Source: Tetrapyrgos nigripes (taxonomy: Eukaryota > Basidiomycota > Agaricomycetes > Agaricales > Campanellaceae). Taken from it: 64,000 nt of DNA. Positions 13,063 to 23,313 of the stretch are shown one piece after another (positions within the stretch are counted from its first letter, which is position 1; every line of letters starts with the position of its first letter). The notes under the pieces were generated by a model, which searched no databases, had not been told where the DNA came from, and worked only from the letters and a program-made list of their open reading frames with translations. The stretch is from positions 1 to 64,000 of the forward strand of contig JAACJM010000027.1 of NCBI GenBank assembly GCA_013368315.1, written 5' to 3'. A program made the position numbers and the translations under genes.

Positions 13063-15130
13063 TAACGGCTTGCTGTGTTCTACAGTTGGCACACCAATGT
13101 CACTTTAGCTCAATGACTCACTGACTCACTCTTCGACCGGGTCGAAATCTTGTCTCTGCATATGTAACCACAATGTCACCCTAGCTCAATGACTCACCGA
13201 CTCACTTTTTGACTCTACGACCTGGTCGAGGAATAATATCGTCATGCGATCAACTCAGTCTTAACTTTGGCGAGACGTCAACTATCTACGGCACCCACTC
13301 TTCGACCGGGTCGAAATCTTGTCTCTGCATATGTAACCACAATGTCACCCTAGCTCAATGACTCACCGACTCACTTTTTGACTCTACGACCTGGTCAACC
13401 GCAATGTCACCCTAGCTCAATGACTCACTGACTCACTTTTTGACTCTACGACCTGGTCCAGGAATAATATCGTCATGCGATCAACTCAGTCTTAACTTTG
13501 GCGAGACGTCAACTATCTACGGCACCCACTCTTCGACCGGGTCGAAATCTTGTCTCTGCATATGTAACCACAATGTCACCCTAGCTCAATGACTCACTGA
13601 CTCACTTTTTGACTCTACGACCTGGTCGAGGAATAATATCATCATGTGATCAACTCAGTCTTAACTTTGGCGAGATGTCAACTATCTACGGCACCCACTC
13701 TTCGACCGGGTCGAAATCTTGTCTCTGCATATGTAACCACAATGTCACCCTAGCTCAATGACTCACCGACTCACTTTTTGACTCTATGACCTGGTCGAGG
13801 AATAATATCGTCATGCGATCAACTCAGTCTTAACTTTGGCGAGACGTCAACGATCTACGGCACCCACTCTTCGACCAGATCAAAATGTTTGTCTGCTCTG
13901 CTCTCAACCCCAAACGCAAATAGCTTTCTGGGTAAAAGTAATAGGGTCACCCATATTGATCTACAGGAGTATCGAGACAAATATATCGCTTATCGGTTGA
14001 CCAACTCTTCGACCTGGTCGAAGTGTTTGTCCGTAAGAAATGTCACGACGCACTGACTATTCTGTGCAGGCACCCACTCTTCGACCAGGTCGAAATGTTT
14101 GTCTTCTCTTAAACCCTCCCTCAACCCTGATGGCTTTCTAGGTTAAAGTAATAGGGTCACCTATATTGATCTACGGGAGTATCAAGACAGATATATCATT
14201 CATCGGTTGTCAAGTGTTTGTCCTTGGTAAGAAATGTCACAGCGCACTGACTATTCCGTGCAGGCACACACTCTTCGACCAGGTCGAAATGTTTGTCTGC
14301 TCTGCTCTCAACCCTAAACGCAAATGGCTTTCTGGGTAAAAGTAATAGGGTCACCAATATTGATCTACGGGGGTATCCTGACAGATGTATCACTTATCGG
14401 TTGACCAACTCTTCGACCTGGTCGAAGTGTTTGTCCTTGGTTACAAATGTCACGGTGCACTGACTATTCTGCGCAGGCACCCACTCTTCGACCAGGTCGA
14501 AATGTTTGTCTGCTTAGGGTTAGGGAACCCTCCTTAGGTTGAGAATACACTGAGTCTGCGACCAAGTCAATATACCAGAGACATGCATCCTTTGACCTGG
14601 TCGAAATACTCTGCTGTGTTCTAGTTGGCACAGGTACCAATGTCACTTTAGTCAATGACTCATTGACTCACTCTTCGACCTGGTCGAAATCTTGTCTCTG
14701 TGTATGTAACCGCAATGTCACTTTAGCTCAATGACTCATTGACTCGCTCTTTGACTCGTCGACCTGGTCGAAGAGTAATATTGTCAAGACAATAAGTGCT
14801 GCAACCTGTATAGCTATGTCGGCTGACTCTGGAAAGCATACTCTCACAGTGCTACCCAGTCTGGAGATCATGCATTCTTCGACCAGGTCGTAGTGCATGT
14901 TAAGTCTCCCATCTTGTGCGAAATACCTGGTTGTAGACCTTTGAGAGAAAGTCATTCACTGACAATTCCCGAGATCACAGATCCTTCGACCAGGTCGTAA
15001 TGTGTGTCTCACCTCAACTCTGGCAATTTCAGCAATCATTCCTTCGAGTCTTCATAGCGCATATCTTCCAAAGTATCCTTCATCCACTTGACCAAGTCAG
15101 TCATAGACATCTGTATGTGTTGTAACCTGT
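13063..15130 (+). repeat. Second, expanded copy of the tandem duplication
   Basis: It has the same order of blocks as 11580-13062. It carries additional copies of a ~170-bp unit (CCGCAATGTCACCCTAGCTC ... TCTTGTCTCTGCATATGT) between 13160 and 13860 and one extra 194-bp unit at about 14070-14265. Between its blocks, the segment 14737-14902 is inverted relative to copy one. Confidence 0.85.
14737..14902 (-). repeat. Same 166-bp segment in inverted orientation
   Basis: This is the reverse complement of 12668-12833 with only a couple of differences (for example CGTCGACC for CTTCGACC). Both flanks are unchanged relative to copy one. The length is 166 bp in both copies, and the ACT/AGT trinucleotides at the junctions are inverted repeats of each other. 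Confidence 0.9.
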
Positions 15131-16059
15131 ATAGCTATACCCGCTGACTCTGTAAAGCCTCCAAACCCTGCTCTCAACCTCAACCCTGCTTTTAATCTAG
15201 AACTCAACGTGTCTGTGACTTATGTATATGCGTTGCATGCTTCGACCAGGTCGTAGCCATGGAAGAGTCCCACCATATTGATATATCGGAGTATCGCCTG
15301 CGACCTGTATAGCTATATGAGCGGAATAGTACAGTTTTATAGGCTACGTAAGTATTCCCTAGAATTTGACTGTGTAATACACTGTGTTCTAGCCATTCGG
15401 GCAATTGCATTCTTCGACCCGGTCGTAGAGCTCTGAGAGACACTGAATACTCCCAAGATTAATATGTTATAACTCTTATGGGAGTATACGGCTCATTGGT
15501 TGATCAACTCTTCGACCTGGTCGAAGCGTTTGTCAGATACCAAGGCCATTTTGGTTGGAAATGTCACGCTGCACCCATGCAGGCACCCACTCTTCGACCA
15601 GGTCGGAATGTTGGCTCACTGACATACTCTTCTATACTTTTCGGTGTGTCAATCCCAATCTACTGACAACCCATGCATTCAACCGGGTCGTAGAGATCTA
15701 TATATGTTGCAATTGGTATTGCTATAGGGGCCAGGTTCACACTCTTCTTCGACCAGGTCGTAGACCTTTGAGAGACATGCCATATGATCATTCAACCTGC
15801 ACGTCACCTCTATCACCTCTACCTCTGCTCCATCTTCCATGCTGGGCAGCCCGAATGCATTCGACCAGGTTGTAGACCAGTATAGCTATATGGGCTGAAG
15901 AGTACAGTTTTCTAGGCTACATAAGTATTCTCAGGAATTTGACTGTGTGACACCCTGTGTTCTAACCATCTGGTGAGCGCATTCTTCGACCAGGTCATAG
16001 ACATTTTTGTGACACACCATTCAATATCCATGCATTCACTGAAGATTCCAAAGACCATA

Positions 16060-16500
16060 GGCACACACCCTTCAACAAACCCTCTATCTTCCTAACCCCT
16101 GCCTCCATCTTCCCAACTGCTCTCAACCCTGGAGCACAACCTCAACTCTGCCTCAACCCTGCCTCAACCAACCCTGTCTCAACTCTGCCTCAACTCTGCC
16201 TCAACTCTTCTCTCAACTCTGCTCACAACTCTGCTCTCAACCCTGCCTCAATCGCCTTGTCCTGCCTCAACTCTGCCTCAACCCTGCTCCAAAGCCTGCA
16301 CTGAACCCTGCTCTCAACCCTGCCTCAACCCTGCCTCAAACCTGCTCTCAACCCTGCTCTCAACCCTGACTCAAACCTGCTCCCAACCCTGCCTCAAACC
16401 TGCTCTCAACCCTGCCCTCCCTCAACCCTGCCCCAACCCTGGCTGCCAACCCTAGGCTAAAACCCTACCCAACCCTGGGACCCCCCTAGTAACCCTAACC
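16060..16500. repeat. Degenerate CTCAACCCTG low-complexity tract, telomere-like at its end
   Basis: About 40 irregular repeats of CTCAACCCTG / CCTCAACCCTG grade into AACCCTAGG...AACCCTACCCAACCC and finish with GTAACCCTAACC. The right half resembles degenerate CCCTAA telomere repeats. It abuts, and probably truncates, the gene on the minus strand to its right. Confidence 0.8.
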
Positions 16501-16855
16501 TTCCGTAAAGAGGTCACCCTCTACTCTGCTACCTGGGGCTGGTGGAGCGTCAGGGGCAAGCTGGGTTTCGTGCCCATCAGAGGTATCCATGCCAGAGTTA
16601 CCGACTGGTGAGCGTTCGTCACCGCTCATACTCATTGATGACGATGAGCGTCTCGATGCCGCCTTGCTCGGGTTGTAGTCAGGGTCGTCTGACTCAGAGT
16701 CGTCTCCAGAGACGTGAGATCCGTTGTTGGTTCGACGGCGTTTGGTGTCCGAGACTGGACGTAGGGGAGGAGAGCGTCGGGTGGAAGGCGTTGGCATGGG
16801 GGGCTTGGTTTAAAAGTTCACGGATTTTAAGGGAACGTCTTGGAGCACGGTGGTC
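16495..16855 (-). pseudogene. Truncated gene, low-complexity protein with a basic KRRR patch
   Basis: A good start reads MDDHRAPRRSLKIRELLNQ from ATG at about 16854. It runs into a CCCCCC run near 16797-16802, after which the sensible reading (MPTPSTRRSPPLRP...SDTKRRRTNN...SGDDSESDDPDYNP) continues in another frame. The protein is serine-, proline- and acid-rich with a nuclear-localisation-like KRRR, so a nuclear role is possible but not shown. The reading stops exactly where the CTCAACCCTG tract begins, so the 3' end is probably lost. I do not recognise a family. Confidence 0.4.
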
Positions 16856-16874
16856 ATCCATAGTGTGAAACCTA

Positions 16875-17650
16875 CTAAGCGTAGCGAGTACTGTAAGGGT
16901 TGTGTGGGCTTAGTGTAAGGTGGCGAGATCTCGGCCTCCTGACACGTAGCAGTGGTCCACAGGGCGTTGGAGGGCAGTCAGTGGGGATGGACGGTGTCTC
17001 AGTTTGAGTTTTATCTGGGGGTTCCAGCGGGAGAGGTGGGCTTGGTTGGGGACTAGTTTTTCTGCCCAAACTGGGTGCAGGACGGCACTTGGTCAGATGC
17101 TTGAGTATGGCATCTGCAGCGACGACGGCGCTGTTTCCTTCCCGAGACGGGGGAGGCGACCTTCTTCCCTTGTGTGGTCGTGTTCGAAGACGTCGAACAG
17201 TTCTCCTCATAGACAGAGGAACGCCTGTTAGCTTCCCCGGATGGGTACTGGTCCCTTGGGCCACTGAGAGGCCAGGCGCCGGATCCACCGTGAGACTGTG
17301 GTGGTCCTTGTCCAAGGGACATATAAATATTCCATCCACTAAGACTCTCGGAGTCCTGGACTCCAGCCAGGTGCATTGTGTTTTCATTACTTGCTCAATG
17401 AGGAAGACTCGATGCTCTCCGTAAGTCAATTCTGACTGGCTCCAGAGTATCTGACTCTTTTTCATAGATATTGGGTGCAGTGTCGTTGAAACTGGCCGCA
17501 GTGGCGAATTCTAAACGATATCTTGACCGTCACCATTGTTGGACGATAGTGATCGGAGATGTAGACGATTCTTCGGTTGGGGAAGACAACTATGTTCTCT
17601 CTTTTTGCCATTTTGCCCTCAGAGGTGAGGGAAAGAACGCGCCCAGCCAA
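16875..17650 (-). CDS. Uncertain gene, unrecognised basic low-complexity protein
   Basis: A 196-codon open frame (16875-17465) follows a 62-codon frame that starts at about 17610-17650 (MAKRENIVVFPNRRIVYISD). A second frame with a stop near 17053 reads DSESLSGWNIYMSLGQGPP...GKKVASPVSGRKQRRRR and would be reached through a short intron near 17385-17351. Both alternatives are proline-, serine- and arginine-rich. No domain is recognisable and the exon structure cannot be decided from sequence. The stretch lies between the truncated gene at 16.5 kb and the PD-(D/E)XK-like gene, on the same strand as both. Confidence 0.3.
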
Positions 17651-17778
17651 AATGTGAAGACAGTCATTCTACTTTTTTTATAAGTTGGCACAACTCCTAA
17701 AGACGGTATAGCCATTCATGTTTGTTGCTACTTCGTTCTACCATAAAAGCTCAATAGCATCAAGCTACAAATATATAT

Positions 17779-18863
17779 TCAGAGTCCCAAACCACCCAGA
17801 ATGTTCTCTGCTTGTTGTACAGACCCACTAGACCCCTTCATCTTGTCACGGTCTTCCATATCCATATATCCAACGTCACTCCTATAGGCTACATCTTTCG
17901 AGACATCCTCAGGCTTTGGCATATTGAAAGCCGAGTACCAGATCCGGGCAAGCTCCAGATGGAAGCCTTCAAGGTTGCTCGAGTGAATGGGAACTGCATA
18001 GTCCATTTGATCTTCTGCTACAACCTTCTCTTTAACATCCTTTCTTAAGCACCAACCCCTCCACCACCATCCCACTGCCACAATCCCATAGATTGCACCA
18101 ACACCAGGGTATTCGGCAAAAACAAAATCCGCCTGCTGCTTAAGCTGCTCTAGGTGCGAATCAACCAAGTCGGTGGCTATGTCCTGCAGTTCCATGCGAC
18201 GTGTCTCTGGGAGGTTCGGATCGTTGATAGCTTCGAATAATGCTTTGATATCTCCATAGCTCACCACGGGTTTGTTCTCAATGAGAATGACGGGTAGGAT
18301 AGTAGACTCAGAGTCTAAGCTGGGGATATGCAGGTGTTTGAAAACTGTGCCGTCAGGTGTGCGCCAGGTGATCTTTTCAGATGTTTCACTGGCGATAGTT
18401 GTATTGCCGGTATCTTCAAAGGACTCCTCATCAGCATCTTCTTCACTGATAACCTCGCTAGGAAAGAGCCCATGTTCCTTCTCCATCTCCGCTAAAGCGA
18501 CAGTTACTGGCAAATGGCGCAGATTTGTTGATTTAGCTGAGCGAGTCTGAATAGAAACATCTGAAGACTGATTAACTTAGCAGAAGCTGGTTTAGAGGCA
18601 CGGCACGCACCTCGATTTCCTGTAATGGTGGGCTCAGGTCGTTCTGCTTTGTAGAAATTGTACTGGGGTGCCACAGTGAGTGGGGTAGACGTCTTCCTCG
18701 ATGTGATTAGGCAGGCCCAGAACGCAACGTAAGTCCAAACATGATAATTTGGATATTCCAGCCCAAGGTCCACCCCAACGGAATGACGAATCAGAGTAAG
18801 GCAAAGATGGAGCATGTATCTCCATGAGACGTTGATCTCAACATTGAGAGTTGGGGATTCCAT
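17779..18863 (-). CDS. PD-(D/E)XK nuclease-like protein, 344 aa (divergent pair A)
   Basis: Two exons (18863-18611 and 18560-17779) are joined by a clean 50-bp GT-AG intron with a CTAAG branch-like site; the joined frame is continuous. The N-terminal 80 residues begin MESPTLNVEINVSWRYML, followed by an acidic patch (about 120-134). The core has a hydrophobic strand ending in ENK at 179-181 (VILIENKPV), with aspartate 167 upstream. A glutamine-rich helix (LEQLKQQADF, about 221-230) and a hydrophobic strand (GAIYGIVAVGWWW) follow. This order of D, ExK and Q matches the PD-(D/E)XK fold, but assignment rests on motifs only and activity is inferred. It is transcribed away from the 196-aa gene, with 372 bp between the starts. 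It has no visible defects, unlike many neighbours. It could instead be a non-catalytic relative. Confidence 0.6.
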
Positions 18864-19235
18864 AGTATTAGAAGAGATTGAGAGGGATGTGATACACTGC
18901 AAAACATCTACCTAGTACCTTGCTCTTAGCTTTAAACTTTTACGAATGCTTGGGAGTTCCCTTTTGCACATGTCAAGACATAGTACCAATTAAGAACAAG
19001 GGCCCAGTTACCTTGTTACTTTTGGGCGTAAATTTGACAAGGTACAGAGCGTATTAATATATAGTCCTTTTTGCACCAATTGAGAACAAGGGTCCAGTCA
19101 ACAAGCGACCGGCTCTTTCGGAGTAAATCCACGAGATCACGTGCACAGTTTGATTTTGAACTGCAACCACCAGCACCGTCAGCGCGATCATCCGAACTTG
19201 TCCCTCTCCAAACATTGCCCATATAATATCTATCA
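18864..19235. promoter_or_regulatory. Shared intergenic region of divergent pair A
   Basis: This 372-bp region separates two divergent starts. It contains an imperfect 24-bp direct repeat (ACCAAT(T/G)AGAACAAGGG...CCAGT; about 18985 and 19076) and the E-box-like TCACGTG at 19137-19143. TCACGTG also occurs between the starts of pair B. A shared promoter is inferred; the motif is common in fungi. Confidence 0.45.
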
Positions 19236-19934
19236 ATGGCTGAGCAGACTCTTACCGACGCAGAACGTAAGGTGCTGGCAAACATAGAGCAACTCGTGCC
19301 TCCTACTCCAACAATGCCCGGCCTGAAGGTGCGCGTCTACTAGTTTGCGTTAGTGAGATTGTACTGAAGTGTCTGCGTTTCAGTGCGGCTATGAGAAGGC
19401 TATTGACCATCTTCCACTTCCCTTCCTGCCACCACAGTTTTTCGAGGGAATGTATGCTACGATGAAACCTCCCGTCTTCCATTATGGGTGGCATTTCAAA
19501 CGAGCAGATCTGGCCGCTGCTGCAGCTGATCACAATCTCCTTGCTAAGCGAGTATTTGCACCTGGCTATCAGATATCTGCAACTCCGCAAGCTGCAGTCG
19601 ATATGGATGTTCACAGGACTTTGCGGAACATACACCTACATCTCGAGGATAAAGGCCTTAATACTCCTCAGTTGCAATATGCTTGTGTTCGCGTTGATAG
19701 TAGGATCATGATATCCATCGCCACCAATTATACTGGATGGTTGCCTGATGTGCAGGCCGTCGACGCTCTGAGGGATCTTCTTGGGCGCGAAGATGAACCT
19801 GTTTGGGATCTGGATTACGAGAGTTCTGGTTGGCAGAAATGTGCTCGCAATGCCCCTCGGTATGTCTTCCTTTCTTATATGTATATATTTGTGATTAACT
19901 ATGAGTACGCAGAGTCAGGTATCGTTTCGAATAG
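19236..19934 (+). CDS. Unrecognised 196-aa protein (partner in divergent pair A)
   Basis: There are three exons: 19236-19328, 19384-19859 and 19913-19934. The introns are 55 and 53 bp with GTGCGC...TTTCAG and GTATGT...CGCAG borders, and the joined frame is continuous from MAEQTLTDAERKVL to ...NAPRVRYRFE. No signal peptide, membrane helix or low-complexity tail is visible; it looks like a compact soluble protein with an alanine-rich helix (RADLAAAAADHNLLAKR). I recognise no family. It is head-to-head with the PD-(D/E)XK-like gene, the arrangement repeated at 29.4-31.0 kb. The final exon is only 22 bp, so the C-terminus is the least certain part. Confidence 0.65.
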
Positions 19935-20640
19935 TGGAATTTGTTGGTGTAGGTTTAGCTACGAGAAACCGGGTTTTTGTGATCTTCTAAGCCATATTGC
20001 ATATCCATCCTTCTTTCAGGTTACCAGTTGTATGATATACCCGTGGCTTCGCCACAACTATTTTGACTGGCTATAGTGACCTTATGATTGTCTGGTCCCT
20101 ATCTATATTTCCTATGCGACATAGGGCTGTCGTGCCACCATTAGAGGTATCCAGGCACATCTAGCATCGACGCTTTGAGCATTCAGATGCGGTTCTTCAC
20201 AAAAAAAATTAGTTGGTCTGAGCGTTCAGATGTGGTACATAGATGTACCTAGCATCTCCGCCTTGTTCCATGTGTGTACATGCATGAAACGTCGAAGGCG
20301 GAGACTACATCTAATGTATCCGTCAATGTAGGTATGCGGATACATGCAAGTAAAACGGTGTCTAATTAACGCGATCGCGTTAATTACATCATCAAGTCTT
20401 TCTCTCTCTCTTACCACCACCTCGACACACCCTCCAGCAACATCCTAGACCGGTGTTCGGACGACAGCAGTCTCTGGTTACCGGTCAGGATCTTAAGAAC
20501 TAGCAAGTTCCTCAACTCAGCTCTTCCGTAAAGTACGTCTTTTTTCATCGTTTTCTTTGCTTTTCGAGTCTAATCATGAGTTTTAGGACCGTCTGAATTG
20601 AATACCATCCACTCTGAGGCAATACAAAACCCCGTTCTGG
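19935..20640. other. Intergenic with a perfect 24-bp palindrome
   Basis: No gene is visible. A perfect palindrome with half-site TAATTAACGCGA lies at 20363-20386. Upstream, CTCCGCCTT (about 20257) and AAGGCGGAG (about 20297) could form a short hairpin. Repeated phrases around GCGTTCAGATG...ACATC(T)AGCATC (20155-20260) indicate an old local duplication. Confidence 0.6.
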
Positions 20641-21600
20641 ACACATCCATATCATCTCCTCCCCCTCAATACTACCTCCGCTCCTCCTCGTCCTATGGTT
20701 CAAATGTGTTCATCCTGGATTCGATTCTGGGGTTTTCCGGGCGTCCGAATACGTTGGTGACGTTTTCAAACCCGTAGCACGTGTCCGGACTTGATATGGC
20801 TCATTTTCGGGTTTTGCGATCTTTGCAGAGGGTATAACTTTCGAACGGGAGGCGTGCTCCTTTTCTAAATCATATATCCGTATTCTACTCACCGAATACA
20901 TTCCACAGCACCCCTCACTTGTCCTATTCCGTCAGAAATTGGCCAAGCTACAATACCCTCTCCCTCCCGTCTTACACTGCTTCTACCAGCCTGATTCCTG
21001 CGCCTACATCCTTCTTTGAGCCCATTCCTCCCTTTTAGGACGCTATGAGCCCGTTGCATTTGACTCTGGGGGCACCCGCCATCAGGTCTTTTCAATATGC
21101 GCACCCGCTCCTCCTCCCCCTTCCTATCTCCACTTCTCCTCGCCCTATTGTTCATATTTCTTCATCCCGGATTCTATTCTGGAGTTTTCAACCACTCCGA
21201 AAACGATGGCGACGTTTCCGAAGCCGTTGCTCGTCGTCCGGGCTCGCTATGCCCGATTTTCGCGTTTTGCGATTTTTACAAAGGCCACAACTTTGCAACG
21301 CGAGGTATGTTCGCGTTTTTAATTATATATTCACATTCCTCTCATGAAATAGATTCTCTAGCACCCCAGACTTGTCCTATTCCTTGAAAATATCGCCAAG
21401 CTACAACCCCCTCTCCTCCTCATGCAATACAGCCTCTACTGCACGCATTGCTCCACCTAGATCTTTCCCTAATGTCATTCCTCTCTTGTGGGGCCCCCTG
21501 CATCCGCTACAGTCCACGCTGAGGGCTTCCACTGCCGTTTCCTTTATATATCCTCACCTGGTCCTCCCCCCTTACCACTTTCACTTCTCCTCACCCCCTG
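20640..21600 (+). repeat. Two tandem copies of a ~440-bp unit
   Basis: The first unit (about 20670-21110) and second (about 21111-21560) share the order CTCCTC...TTCATCC(T/C)GGATTC(T/G)ATTCTGG, then GTTTTGCGAT(C/T)TTT, then GCACCCC(T/A)(C/G)ACTTGTCCTATTCC, then AGCTACAA(T/C)(A/C)CCCTCTCC. Identity is about 70-75% by eye. A partial third copy is at 8318-8520. Neither unit encodes a credible protein. Confidence 0.7.
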
Positions 21601-21728
21601 CTTCAAAATACTATACATATGCCAGCTGACACGATGGACATTGTGGCAGGGGTCTTTCGTTATACGCGTCTGGAGAATATTCACCGCAAGCACCTCAAGG
21701 CTGCCATCTCTTCAAAGATACACTCGGG

Positions 21729-22293
21729 AGGCGTTGAATGGTGAGTAGAGTAGTTCCGTTGATTGTGGTATTACGGACTATATGGCTGACTACGTATTTC
21801 TCCCTTTCTCCTCATCTCCTCTTTCACAGGCAACTCTGAAGGCTACTATGCCTTCCCCTGCTCCCAAACCGTCAACTCTGCTATGGGATACGGCGATGGG
21901 GGAAAAGCATGGTCTATCGACCCCGACGACGTCAAGGCGTTTGAAATTGGTAATACGGGAATGTGTGTTGGAGGAGCGTTCTTTGCTTTGGATTTGGGAG
22001 GAGGAGGGGGTGGTGGGGTACCGAGTTGGATTGTTGGGGATAGTTTTTTGGTGAGTCATTTTTTAGCTTGTGGCTTTTATTTAGCCTGCGCTACCTGTTT
22101 TATATGTTCGTTTTTATTATGGTTTTGGTTTTGGTTTCGTTCTTTTTTTTTGACCAGTGGCCGCCCTCTTCCGCCCTATCTCTCGGGAACAGAGGCCCAT
22201 CCCTCTCCCAGCCTCACATTGTCAATTTCCCAGGCTCTCGTTCTGTTCTTCGGCTTTCTCTGCATCCAAGATGCATAGTGTCCTTTCCTTAAT
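21729..22293 (+). pseudogene. Inverted partial copy of the A1 aspartic protease 3' part
   Basis: The reading GNSEGYYAFPCSQTVNSAMG ... GGGVPSWIVGDSFL matches the C-terminal lobe of the minus-strand protease at 25.7-28.6 kb almost residue for residue. The preceding intron (GTGAGT...TTCACAG) is also shared but lacks the 652-bp insertion present in the other copy. Neither catalytic aspartate is included. Homology starts at GGCGTTGAATGG (21729) inside an exon and ends at TTAATCCTA (about 22293), exactly where the other copy meets a hairpin repeat. The fragment cannot encode an active enzyme. Confidence 0.8.
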
Positions 22294-23313
22294 CCTACTT
22301 TCTCTTTGACTTTTTGACGTCTTTTTCTTTCACCCTCCGTCTTTCTCGTTTGCTGTATGGCTTTGGCCTGTCGAGGTGTCGCTACGCCTAGATGTTGGAT
22401 GGACTGGTACGGCGAGTAACGTCGTTAGCTAGCCTGGGCTGGATTTTGTGTAGTTGTCGGCATTGGCGCTGGCGTTAGTGTTTGGAGCTGGAAACAAGTT
22501 GAAAATTGTTGGTTGGTTGGCCGGGCTAAGCTTTGCGCTGTTGGATAATGGGCATAGCTGCTCGGCCCTGGTGTACGTGCTGGTGTTGACATTGACGGTA
22601 TTGAGGCTCGTTCTGGCGACAAAGACTACTAGCGAAGTTGGATTAGACGCTGGTGCTGGTTTCGGTGTTGGCGTTGGCGTCGGTGTCGGTGGGTTTGGAT
22701 GATAGAATGCGGATGGCGTTGCTGCTGGCGTTGATTGGGTGGGTGGTGATCAGAGTACCGTCATGCGTGAATGGATAGGATGGCTGGAAAGAGTCTTTTA
22801 GTACCACAGGCGGGAGGGTACCATGTTCCTTTTTCTTTTTCTGCGACTAGGATGTAACCCAGTCTTCGTTACGGCGGTGAAGGTGCTCGTTTTCTCGTTT
22901 TGTTTCTAGCTTTTTGGATCATGGTTGGCGGTGTTACTTGGATCGATGAATGTGAGAGTGTGGTCTCGGTCTTGAAGATGTGAAGACTTAGTCATTCTAG
23001 CAGTAAAAGACGAGTTGGACTCTCAGTGTGCGAAGTTTCAGTTGGTCCTGTTGAAGAAATGTCGTTAAGTAGATAAAGTCGCTCCAAAAGATGCTCAGGT
23101 GTTGTTCAGGTGTGTTGAGAACATGTGGGGAACATATTACTGTGAAGGACCTCTGTGTGGTAGTACATTTCACTGTCGTTCTTCGTAGTCGTCGTCGATG
23201 TCAAGGTGCAACATGACGCATCGTAGCCCTATGTTCTCTTACCGCCACAATTCTTCGGAATAATGAATTTGTGTACTAGTCTTATCGCAAGATGTAGAGA
23301 GTCATCAACTTGT
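22294..23313. other. Intergenic, GT-rich low-complexity stretch
   Basis: Between 22440 and 22760 the plus strand is rich in GTTGGCGTTGGTGTTG-like triplets (GGTGTTGGCGTTGGCGTCGG near 22663), giving overlapping glycine/valine or proline/threonine frames of no clear meaning. The remainder to 23313 shows no gene. Confidence 0.5.

Larger units (their letters stand above)
9290..16030. repeat. Noncoding array of CGACC(A/T/G)GGTCG palindromes
   Basis: More than 50 copies (by eye) of a short palindrome, typically TTCGACCAGGTCGAA or TTCGACCTGGTCGAA, are spread at irregular spacings of tens to about 200 bp. Degenerate forms (CAACCAAGTCG, CGACCACACCG) are commoner at the left end. The centre is symmetric. 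The 3' side often continues AAATG, TAATG or TAGACAT, so many copies have a direction. Between motifs, text such as CAATGACTCACTGACTC and GTATAGCTATAC recurs. All ORFs here are shorter than 110 codons and follow the repeats. No RNA-polymerase-III signal or transposase is visible. I know of no described family with this motif. Confidence 0.85.

Noticed and set aside
12395..14655. Identical 63-codon ORFs at 12395-12586 and 14464-14655 as paralogous genes
   Set aside because: They fall at the 2069-bp offset of the tandem duplication and are shadows of noncoding repeat DNA.
9290..16030. CRISPR array, because of short palindromic repeats with variable spacing
   Set aside because: Spacing is irregular, the intervening text is itself repeated, and there are no cas genes.
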